Assembly (NCBI GenBank): GCA_029820565.1
Contig: JALGUR010000022.1
Location: forward strand, 23,797-87,796
Direction of reading: 5' to 3'
Length of the DNA: 64,000 nucleotides
DNA from: Candidatus Zipacnadia bacterium
GTDB taxonomy: Bacteria > Armatimonadota > Zipacnadia > Zipacnadales > Zipacnadaceae
The notes beneath the pieces were generated by a model that worked only from the letters and a program-made list of their open reading frames with translations, had not been told where the DNA came from and did not search any database. Below are positions 32,725 to 39,962 of the stretch, piece by piece (the first letter of the stretch is position 1; the number at the start of each line of letters is the position of its first letter). Both the position numbers and the translations under genes were made by a program.

Positions 32725-33615
32725 ATGCCGAATTTCGCCGATAGACTATGGGCAGCAGTTAAAGATAAGAGCAGCCGCGTCTGTGTGGGTTTGGATCCGC
32801 GCTTGGATCGCCTGCCAGCTCACCTTGAGAAGCAGAACGACACGCCGGCTCAGGCAGTGGAGCAATTCTGTTGTCAAATTGTAGACGCCGTTGCGCAACA
32901 TTGTGTGGCCACAAAACTACAGGCCGCCTATTTTGAAATACTGCAGGATGAGGGCTTGCGTGTGCTATGGTCGGTGGCCGAGCATGCTCGGCGCCAGGGC
33001 CTGATAGTGATAATTGATGGCAAGCGCAACGATATCGGCTCAACCGCGCAGGCTTATGCCGAAGCGTATCTGCACCAATACAGTCCTGCTGATGCTATTA
33101 CGGTGAATCCTTATCTGGGTATTGACGGGGTCAAACCGTTCATTGAAATGGCGGCCGAGACAGGGCGCGGCTTATTCGTGCTGGTGAAGACGTCAAATCC
33201 ATCGTCGGGCCAACTCCAGGATTTACCCGTGCAGACTGAAAGCGGTCAGAAACTGGTCTACGAGCATATCGCTGACCTGGTCGGTGAGTGGGGCGAGCCG
33301 CTCATTGGCGAGTCTGGCTACTCGTCGGTGGGAGCGGTAATAGGCGCTACTTATCCTCAGCAGTTGGCGGAACTGCGGGAACGCCTACCCCACGTGCCAT
33401 TCCTGGTGCCTGGCTACGGAGCTCAGGGCGCCACGGCAGAAGATATCGCTTTAGCCTTTGATGACAACGGCCAGGGAGTGATTGTCAATTCGTCACGGGG
33501 CATAATATTTGCTTACCAGCAGTCGGAAGCGCCGCCCGAACGGTTTGCCGAGGCCGCCGCCCAGGCAGCGGCAAAGATGAAGCAGGAAATTAACTACGTC
33601 GTGAAGGAGATATAA
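32725..33615 (+). CDS. pyrF: Orotidine-5'-phosphate decarboxylase, long (type 2) form
   Basis: Last step of UMP synthesis, in the cytosol. The 296-residue length and sequence fit the mycobacterial/archaeal-like type 2 group. Features are VCVGLDPRLDRLP, ATKLQAAYFEILQDEG, the catalytic stretch VIIDGKRNDIGSTAQAYAEA (Lys-x-x-Asp with neighbouring Asp), AITVNPYLGIDGVKPFI, VLVKTSNPSSG, GAVIGATYP and VPGYGAQG, and VNSSRGIIFA for phosphate binding. It has a dedicated promoter and is followed after one base by the exported protein gene, then pyrB. Confidence 0.95.
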   Translation: MPNFADRLWAAVKDKSSRVCVGLDPRLDRLPAHLEKQNDTPAQAVEQFCCQIVDAVAQHCVATKLQAAYFEILQDEGLRVLWSVAEHARRQGLIVIIDGKRNDIGSTAQAYAEAYLHQYSPADAITVNPYLGIDGVKPFIEMAAETGRGLFVLVKTSNPSSGQLQDLPVQTESGQKLVYEHIADLVGEWGEPLIGESGYSSVGAVIGATYPQQLAELRERLPHVPFLVPGYGAQGATAEDIALAFDDNGQGVIVNSSRGIIFAYQQSEAPPERFAEAAAQAAAKMKQEINYVVKEI

Positions 33616-33616
33616 G

Positions 33617-35011
33617 ATTATTAAATGTGGAATTCGCCTTCTATTAGCCTCGGCGATTGTGGGGGCCCTGGTCGTTGCCAACATCGCCACCGCCCAAGCG
33701 GATGCTTTGCAAGACGCTCTGAACAAGCAACGAGATTTCAATGCGGTGCAGGTCATATATCGCCACGGTGTCCCGCACACGGACAGGCGGGGCCGGCTCA
33801 TGACGGCATATGATCCCGACCGGTCCTTTTTCCAGATCGCCGTGTGGGGTACGCCCTTGGACAAAGTGTACGGACATGAATACGACCTCACCGTCCTTAA
33901 GGAGGCTGGTTTGAACACGGTCTGGCCCTGGCCTATGTACTCGCCGGAATCGGCTCTTGAGTTGGCTCAGAAAGCCGAACTCCAGGTAGTTCTAATGAAC
34001 AAACTCAATGAAGAAGAACTGGAACAGGTAAAAGATCATCCCCATCTGCTCGGGAATATGTGGATGGATGAACCGATCGGCAGACTGGGGTCCGTGGATA
34101 TGGACGAACTGTTCGGCGAATTCCTAGCCTATAAGGAGACAGCGAATCGGATAGCGCCGGACATACCGGTATTCATCAATGACGCACCCTGGATAATGGC
34201 ACCGGCAACTGCCTGGTGGGTGAAGTGGAATACCGCGGGCGATGTTTCCTGCCACGACAACTACCCGGTAATGCACCGCCGCGGGCGTGTCAAGTCTATA
34301 GGAGCTGAGCCCAACGGCGTCCCTCAGTCCGTGTCGCTGGCTGTAGCTGCTAATCAGGAGCAAAAACCAGTCTGGCTAATTGTCGGCGCTTTCGATACTC
34401 CCAGTTCCTGGGGCGCTGCCTTCCCATTCCGTTACCCGACCCCAGAGCAATTGTGTGCTTGCGTATATGCCGGCATAATTCATGGCGCTACGGGCATTAT
34501 CTACTTCACATGGGATACTTACATTTCCCGTGATGGAGCTGTCATCGGAATGTCGCCGGACCCACAGGTCGCCTATGTCCCCAATCCTCGGCAAGAGAAT
34601 TATCCGCATCCGACGCCCGCCACGCCACTGCAAATGGTCAAGGGCCGGTCCCTGTGGGAGACCGCCACGCAAATCAACAAGGAACTGAGGGACCTAACCC
34701 CTGCCATTCTGTCACCAACCGTAGGAGACGAGGTCAAGTATACGGTAAACGTGGAGGGAGAGTCGCCCACGGAGATGCCCATACGGTGCCTGCTCAAGCC
34801 TCATCCAGATGGCGGGTACGTGCTGCTGACGGTCAATATTGACGACGCGGTGCTAAACGTCACCTACAGTTTCCCCCAGCCGCTGGCGCAAGTGCACGTG
34901 CTTTACGAGAACAGACAGCCGGAAAAGCTTGAACCCGACTCCAGCAGCTTTACTCTGATGTACGATCCGTTTGCCACCCACGTCGTTCGTATTCATTTGG
35001 GCGAATCTTAG
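33617..35011 (+). CDS. Exported glycoside-hydrolase-like protein, apparent AUU start
   Basis: A 464-residue protein whose predicted start is ATT at 33617. Reading from there gives a textbook signal peptide (CGIRLLLASAIVGALVVA, cleavage near AQA), and AAGGAG sits seven bases ahead of the ATT. No ATG, GTG or TTG lies in frame at the right place; the first GTG (33659) is in the middle of the signal peptide. The mature part resembles TIM-barrel glycoside hydrolases: YDLTVLKEAGLNTVWPWPMY, LLGNMWMDEPIG, GATGIIYFTWDTYIS, a barrel-ending KELRDLTPAILSPTV and a C-terminal beta domain. Its substrate is unknown. It sits between pyrF and pyrB. Confidence 0.7.
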   Translation: MIKCGIRLLLASAIVGALVVANIATAQADALQDALNKQRDFNAVQVIYRHGVPHTDRRGRLMTAYDPDRSFFQIAVWGTPLDKVYGHEYDLTVLKEAGLNTVWPWPMYSPESALELAQKAELQVVLMNKLNEEELEQVKDHPHLLGNMWMDEPIGRLGSVDMDELFGEFLAYKETANRIAPDIPVFINDAPWIMAPATAWWVKWNTAGDVSCHDNYPVMHRRGRVKSIGAEPNGVPQSVSLAVAANQEQKPVWLIVGAFDTPSSWGAAFPFRYPTPEQLCACVYAGIIHGATGIIYFTWDTYISRDGAVIGMSPDPQVAYVPNPRQENYPHPTPATPLQMVKGRSLWETATQINKELRDLTPAILSPTVGDEVKYTVNVEGESPTEMPIRCLLKPHPDGGYVLLTVNIDDAVLNVTYSFPQPLAQVHVLYENRQPEKLEPDSSSFTLMYDPFATHVVRIHLGES

Positions 35012-35058
35012 CAGCAGGATGATCGCAAGCCCGTCTCAACTCAGAGGAGAATGCGAAT

Positions 35059-36045
35059 ATGGACACCCTGGCCGGGCGGAGTTTGATATCAATACAGGAT
35101 TTTTCTAACGAGGAAATCCTCAGTCTTCTGGGCCTCGCCGAGAAGATGGCTGAAGCGCTGGGTTGGGAGAACACTGATGATCGCCAGGGCCCTGAACCGC
35201 TGGACGCCATCTTGGCCACTCTGTTTTTTGAGCCCTCCACCCGTACCCGGATGTCCTTTGAGTCGGCGATGCTGCGTCTGGGTGGTGGCGTGATCAGCAT
35301 GGCTGAGGCCAAGGCCACCTCAGCGGCCAAGGGCGAAAGCCTCGCCGATACGGCCCAGATCATCAGTGGTTACTGTGATATTATTGTAGTCCGCCACTCC
35401 GAAGCAGGCTCAGCTCAGATAGTGGCCGATAATGCCACCGTGCCGGTGATAAATGCTGGCGATGGCACCCGCGAACACCCCACCCAGGCGCTGACTGACC
35501 TGTTCTGCCTACGGCGCCATAAAGGCACTCTCAGCGGGCTGAAAGTGGGACTATGCGGGGACCTGAAGTATGGGCGAACGGTGCATTCCCTGGCCCCGGC
35601 CCTGGCCCGAATGGGCTGCGAGTTGGTGTTCATCTCACCACCGGCGCTGGCTATGCCGCCTGAGATTGTCAATGACGTCCAGCAACACAGTAGTGCGTCA
35701 CCAGTTCAAAGTGAAGAATTACAAGGCGCTCTGGCCGACCTGGATATGTTGTATATGACCCGCATTCAACGAGAGCGGTTTGAGGATCCCGCCGAGTACG
35801 AGCGATACAAGGGCGTATACGTGTTGGATAAAGCAACTATGAAGCAGGCCCCGGATGATATGCTAATAATGCACCCCTTGCCCCGGGTGGACGAGATTAG
35901 CCCCGAAATTGACGATGACCCCCGCGCCCTATACTTTGAGCAGGCCACTGGTGGCGTACCAGTGCGGATGGCCTTGATTGCCCTGTTGTTAGGGATAATC
36001 GAGCAATCCGAGACCCGGAGATCCGGGCTAACTGAACCCACTTAG
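35059..36045 (+). CDS. pyrB: Aspartate carbamoyltransferase catalytic subunit
   Basis: Forms carbamoyl-aspartate, the first committed step of pyrimidine synthesis. The 328 residues show the carbamoyl-phosphate loop FFEPSTRTRMSFESAMLRLG, AKATSAAKGESLADTA (the catalytic Lys loop), the aspartate-site HPTQALTDLF and MHPLPRVDEISPE near the end. The ribosome site GAGGAGA precedes the ATG. It is 47 bases after the exported protein gene and is probably on the pyrF transcript. No regulatory subunit (pyrI) follows. Confidence 0.95.
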   Translation: MDTLAGRSLISIQDFSNEEILSLLGLAEKMAEALGWENTDDRQGPEPLDAILATLFFEPSTRTRMSFESAMLRLGGGVISMAEAKATSAAKGESLADTAQIISGYCDIIVVRHSEAGSAQIVADNATVPVINAGDGTREHPTQALTDLFCLRRHKGTLSGLKVGLCGDLKYGRTVHSLAPALARMGCELVFISPPALAMPPEIVNDVQQHSSASPVQSEELQGALADLDMLYMTRIQRERFEDPAEYERYKGVYVLDKATMKQAPDDMLIMHPLPRVDEISPEIDDDPRALYFEQATGGVPVRMALIALLLGIIEQSETRRSGLTEPT

Positions 36046-36091
36046 GGTTTTATCAGAGTGGTTAGCATCTCCGGGCCTTCACTTGCTACAT

Positions 36092-36880
36092 CTACGTATT
36101 CGCAAACTTCTCGGGCAGGGCGCTCTTGACTCCCTGCACCATTCCCACCGCCGCTTCCCAGTAGGTATCGATATCCTGGCTCAGCGGTATGAAAGTGGAG
36201 CCCATCCTGATCTGCTCTATGGCCGCCTCCACGCTCATCACATGGCGCCCGTAGGGAATGTTGGCGTGGCGACATGCTTCAAATACTCGCCCGATGGCCG
36301 CCGTCACCTCGGGGTGATCGCTGTTTCCCCGGTGCCCTATGGAGGCCGCCAGATCATCGGGGCCAATCAGCACCGCCTCAATGCCCTCAATCTCCAGTAT
36401 CTGCTCAATGTTTTCTACGGCCTTGCCCCGCTCGATCTGGGCAATAACCATAATCATGTCGTTGGCTCCGGCCGTGTACTCGTCGAATTCCATATCCCAG
36501 CGATTGGCCCGCGCTGAGCAGATACCCCGCACTCCCTCAGGACCAAAGCGTGTAGCCGCCACTGCTTCCCTAAACTGCTCGGGCCTCTCCAGCATCGGTA
36601 TCACCACACCCTTCACCCCCGTGTCCAGAGTTCTTTTCATGATGCCCCGGTCAGGTGTGGCCACGCGCGCCAACGGTACGGTGCCCGTGCCGGCGCAGTC
36701 TATCCCCTGGCAGATGTGCACCAGGTCATCGTACGAAATCGTGGAGTGTTCACAGTCCGCCACGATCCAGTCATACCCCACCGAAGCCATCAGCTCCGCC
36801 AGAGAACTGTTGTTCAGCGTCAACCAGCCTCCGATAGTGGGCATGCCCGCCTTCAGCTTTTCGCGAAGGGGATTAATCAT
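36092..36880 (-). CDS. HpcH/HpaI family aldolase
   Basis: A 262-residue class II pyruvate-dependent aldolase fold, splitting or forming 2-keto-3-deoxy acids with a divalent metal. Motifs: MPTIGGWLTLNNSSLAELMA, DWIVADCEHSTISYDDLVHI (His base), PLARVATPDRGIMKRTLDTG, GVVIPMLERPEQ, MVIAQIERGKAVENIEQIL (Glu metal ligand) and EAVLIGPDDLAASIGHRG (Asp ligand). Such enzymes often act in sugar-acid breakdown, as the end of the pathways served by the neighbouring Gfo/Idh and isomerase proteins, though not in an operon with them. The gap to the next gene (36881-37140) shows nothing recognisable. Confidence 0.9.
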   Translation of the reverse strand: MINPLREKLKAGMPTIGGWLTLNNSSLAELMASVGYDWIVADCEHSTISYDDLVHICQGIDCAGTGTVPLARVATPDRGIMKRTLDTGVKGVVIPMLERPEQFREAVAATRFGPEGVRGICSARANRWDMEFDEYTAGANDMIMVIAQIERGKAVENIEQILEIEGIEAVLIGPDDLAASIGHRGNSDHPEVTAAIGRVFEACRHANIPYGRHVMSVEAAIEQIRMGSTFIPLSQDIDTYWEAAVGMVQGVKSALPEKFANT

Positions 36881-37140
36881 AGTCCCTACCTCCTGTTTGG
36901 TCGTGAGTGTGTGGTCATGCTATTGGTTCTCCGAACCCCGTCCGATGGCCTTCAACCTCGCTTTGTCATTCAATACTATTGCCCAACCTACCTCTCACAA
37001 TTGCGAGGCCGTTGCGAAAGCCACCTGTCATTGTTGCAGGGCGGGCTTGATGTCAACACAGTGGTGTGCCAGAATCATCGGTAGTAGTTGGACGATTGTT
37101 CTGTGGCAAGAGTGATGTGACTAATGCAAGGTAAGCCTGT

Positions 37141-38469
37141 TCAGGAAATGCTGATGCGGATCAGTTCGTAGTGTTGGTTGATAACATCCAACTGCGCGGT
37201 TAGAGTTTTAATGTCCTGCTGGATCTGAGAGGCCGAGCGCTGGTTCATCAAGTCGCATACTATCGCTAATCCTCTTGTAGACTGAGGGATGTCCTTGTCC
37301 AGCGTGACACTAACTTGGACTGTTCGTCGGCCGGGAACCGCCGCCAGTTCATAGCCAAGTTGAATGGGCACCGAGTCGCCATTGCTGCCCTCATAAACAA
37401 TTACCGGAAGGGCCCTAACAGTCACCACCCCTGCGTTGTGAAGTGATACCGCCACCCGGGGAGGAGGCCCGGGTAGAAATCTCACCTGCTTGATGGATAG
37501 TTCAGCCTCTACGCGGTTCACCTTCAAAGCGGATAGCGGGTCAACCAGACCCCAGCCCCGCTTGAGTGACCAAGTCTGATCACCAGCAGTTGCCGTCAGG
37601 ACGGTCCGCACTTGGCCGGCATCCCATTCGGGATGCTGCGAGAACAGTAGAGCAGCAATTCCCGAAATGTGGGCAATTGCCGGACAGCCGCCGCTGATCT
37701 CTTTGTAGCCATGATCGCTTGAAATACAGGAAAGTACGCCATAGGCGCGGGCACCCGGCTGCGCACTGCTGCCCCAGGCTCCGGGAGGATAGTCGCGGAA
37801 GCCGCCCGGGGCCATGATCTGAGTCACCGGGCCATAGTCCGCAAAATCAGACGCATTGCCTTGTTTGTCACAGGGCGCTACGTTGAAGACCCCGGGATAC
37901 ACCGAAGGATATCCCAAGCAGCATTGAGCACCGTTGCCTCCGGTAGCCGACACTATCAGTACGCCATAATCGGCGGCATGCTGACAGGCGTTGAACAGGT
38001 CATCGGCGGACGGAATGGTCCACGAACCACGAGGGGCATCTCGCCCTCGGGCAATGTCCTTCTGGTAGCCAGCGTCGCTCAGGTTTATTACGCGGGCACT
38101 TTCCTCCACCGCGATGCGGATACCACAGACCAGGTGTTGGTCATCATAAGAGTTACAGCGTATAGGCAAAATGCGACACTCTGGGGCAAGCCCGCAGATG
38201 CCCATGCCATTATCAATCTGGGCCGCGATGATGCCGCACATCTGGGTGCCGTGGTCAGCGAATTTCGGCTCTGACCACTGGTTCCACAGGTCAATTGGCT
38301 TCAGCATAACGCGTTGGAGGTCTGGGTGTGTCAGGTGCACACCCCGCTCAATAACTGCTACGCTGACCTCTGCCCTGCCCCGCTGGATTGCCCACACTTC
38401 AGGAAATCCTAACATGTGTAGGTTCCACTGCTGCTCGAAAAGCGGGGCATTGGGCCAGAAACTCGCCAT
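37141..38469 (-). CDS. Subtilisin-fold protein with altered catalytic residues (Asp to Glu, Ser to Cys)
   Basis: An S8/subtilase-fold protein of 442 residues without signal peptide. The fold is clear, with VAVIERGVHLTHPDL, ADHGTQMCGIIAA, GLAPECRILPIRC, SATGGNGAQ and EISGGCPAIAHISGIAALLF. Aligned with the active-site motifs, the catalytic Asp (D-T-G) is Glu41 (E-R-G), His73 is kept, the oxyanion Asn is probably Asn179, and the nucleophile Ser of G-T-S-M-A is Cys262 (G-G-C-P-A). About 11 Cys lie in the peptidase domain, unusual for the family. Residues 330-442 are an added beta domain plus a helical end. It follows the radical-SAM gene by 82 bases in one operon. It may be a pseudo-peptidase, a Cys peptidase or a maturase substrate. 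Confidence 0.8.
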   Translation of the reverse strand: MASFWPNAPLFEQQWNLHMLGFPEVWAIQRGRAEVSVAVIERGVHLTHPDLQRVMLKPIDLWNQWSEPKFADHGTQMCGIIAAQIDNGMGICGLAPECRILPIRCNSYDDQHLVCGIRIAVEESARVINLSDAGYQKDIARGRDAPRGSWTIPSADDLFNACQHAADYGVLIVSATGGNGAQCCLGYPSVYPGVFNVAPCDKQGNASDFADYGPVTQIMAPGGFRDYPPGAWGSSAQPGARAYGVLSCISSDHGYKEISGGCPAIAHISGIAALLFSQHPEWDAGQVRTVLTATAGDQTWSLKRGWGLVDPLSALKVNRVEAELSIKQVRFLPGPPPRVAVSLHNAGVVTVRALPVIVYEGSNGDSVPIQLGYELAAVPGRRTVQVSVTLDKDIPQSTRGLAIVCDLMNQRSASQIQQDIKTLTAQLDVINQHYELIRISIS

Positions 38470-38551
38470 AAGTTACCCCTTTGCGCCCTGCCGTAGAGAC
38501 TATGTCCTCGGCTCTTTACCCACTTCCACACTCAGCACGACAGTCCTGCCT

Positions 38552-39754
38552 CTACAACATACAGCACTGCTTGTATTTGCGGCCGCTGCCGCAGGGGCAG
38601 GGATCATTGCGGTCGGGCGGACCGGCTGTGATATGGAGTTGGTCAAGGGGCCGGCGTTCAACCGCTACTTGATGGGCCAGTTGCGCCATACGGCTCTTGC
38701 TATAGGCAAATAATGCCCGATAAGCGCGACAGAGATAGGTCGGTTGGGCGGGATTGTCAGCAAAGAGAGTGCGATACTTCACACAACCTCCGTGACATAT
38801 ATCCAGCCATCCGCATTCCTGACACTGCTGACTATACTGGCTTTTGCGGGCTGCAAATTCTTGGCGGTGGGTAGAAGATAAGATCTCGGATAAGGGCTGC
38901 TCGGTAATATTGCCCAGACGCCACTGCGGGTCACAGAAAAAGTCGCAAGCGTAAATGTCGCCGTTGTACTCGCAAACAACGTAGTCCGAACAAGAGTCTT
39001 TGAATTTGCACGAAGGGATAGTTTCTTCGGCATAGGTGATGAGAAGTTCGTCAAATAACCGGACATACAGCGAACCAGGCTCAGCGACCCACAGGTCAAA
39101 CATTTCACACTGGAAATGACCATACTGTCGGGCGGTTATGGAAAAATCAGCAATCGCCGAGCCGTCCGGGGTAGTCTCCACGCAGGGAATGAATTGCAGA
39201 TAAGTCAAATCATTGTGCAGGAAGAACTCAGCCAGCGCCTGGGGATAATCTACATTAGCCTCAGTAAGCAGGACCAAGATATTGAATTCTACCTGGTATT
39301 GGCGAAGAGCCTGGATCTCCGCCATCACTTGGCGGTGCGAGCCCGAGCCGTTGGCGAATGTCCGATAACGGTTATGCATCGGAGCCGGCCCATCCAGGCT
39401 GACCCCCACCAGGAACCGATTCTCCGCCAGGAAAGCAGCCCAGTCCTCATCAATGATGATAGCGTTGGTCTGGAGACTGTTGGTAATCTGCTGGCCTGGT
39501 GCTGCCATCTTTTGCTGGAATTCTATTGCCCGCCGGTAGAAGTCCAGCCCAGCCAGAGTAGGTTCCCCGCCCTGCCAGCAGAATGAGACCGGCTCACCAA
39601 AGTCTATCGTCTGGCCTATCAACTCCTCCAGCACAGCCTGTGACATTCGGTGGCGCGCAATTTCGGGGTACAGGACAGCCTTGGGGCGATAAAAGCAATA
39701 CTCGCAGGCCAGGTTACAATCGGCGGAGACTGGCTTGACCAGGATCTGAACCAT
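38552..39754 (-). CDS. Radical SAM/SPASM enzyme, anaerobic sulfatase-maturase type, with SEC-C tail
   Basis: A 400-residue radical-SAM protein. The [4Fe-4S] site is C13-NLA-C17-EY-C20-F-Y. It has the anSME opening VKPVSADCNLACEYCFYRPK, CWQGGEPTLAGLDFY, VGVSLDGPAPMHN, and a SPASM domain with two clusters (SCKFKDSC, VVCEYNGDIYACDFF, CQECGWLDICHGGC). The Asp of the YACDFF segment matches the proposed base of anSMEs. A zinc-type SEC-C motif closes the protein (DPCPCGSGRKYKQCC). anSMEs oxidise a Cys or Ser to formylglycine in C/S-x-P/A-x-R. No sulfatase gene is nearby. Its stop-to-start distance from the 67-codon ORF is four bases, and the altered subtilase follows. Confidence 0.93.
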   Translation of the reverse strand: MVQILVKPVSADCNLACEYCFYRPKAVLYPEIARHRMSQAVLEELIGQTIDFGEPVSFCWQGGEPTLAGLDFYRRAIEFQQKMAAPGQQITNSLQTNAIIIDEDWAAFLAENRFLVGVSLDGPAPMHNRYRTFANGSGSHRQVMAEIQALRQYQVEFNILVLLTEANVDYPQALAEFFLHNDLTYLQFIPCVETTPDGSAIADFSITARQYGHFQCEMFDLWVAEPGSLYVRLFDELLITYAEETIPSCKFKDSCSDYVVCEYNGDIYACDFFCDPQWRLGNITEQPLSEILSSTHRQEFAARKSQYSQQCQECGWLDICHGGCVKYRTLFADNPAQPTYLCRAYRALFAYSKSRMAQLAHQVAVERRPLDQLHITAGPPDRNDPCPCGSGRKYKQCCML

Positions 39755-39758
39755 TGAG

Positions 39759-39962
39759 TTAATAGTTGGCTAACAGCCTATGTACCACCAATTTAGTCCT
39801 GATAAGGTAATAATCACTAAGACTCGGCAGTAGTCTCCACCAACTCTCGTCCCCAGCCGACGGTGGCCAGGCACAACCGATGAGCAAATAGACAATCGGT
39901 GCTTTCTTAAGTTCTTTAGCCAACTGCCCCACATGAAGCTGCTCATATTGTCTGTTGGACAT
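39759..39962 (-). CDS. 67-residue protein upstream of the radical-SAM gene (creatininase-like N-terminus)
   Basis: MSNRQYEQLHVGQLAKELKK begins a 67-residue protein; the middle is APIVYLLIGCAWPPSAGDES and the end HRLLANY. A good GGAG site lies eight bases upstream. The start overlaps the previous stop as TAATG and the radical-SAM ATG follows after four bases, so it is embedded in the operon. The first 30 residues resemble the N-terminus of creatininase-family amidohydrolases (ELTVGQLAEEL...PIVYLPIGS), but the metal-binding HG..LPLGTD part is replaced, so it may be a truncated creatininase remnant. Alternatively it is a precursor peptide with a Cys-x-x-Pro-Pro core. Confidence 0.5.
   Translation of the reverse strand: MSNRQYEQLHVGQLAKELKKAPIVYLLIGCAWPPSAGDESWWRLLPSLSDYYLIRTKLVVHRLLANY

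Noticed and set aside
33625..33813. ORF with ATG at 33625 as alternative to the AUU-started gene
   Set aside because: Its product has no signal peptide or known pattern, and the other frame continues for 1.4 kb with a hydrolase-like sequence. Kept only as a possible sign of a base error.
38171..38713. Long plus-strand frame opposite the subtilase and radical-SAM genes
   Set aside because: It is antisense to two genes with clear motifs, shows no family features itself, and has unlike codon use.
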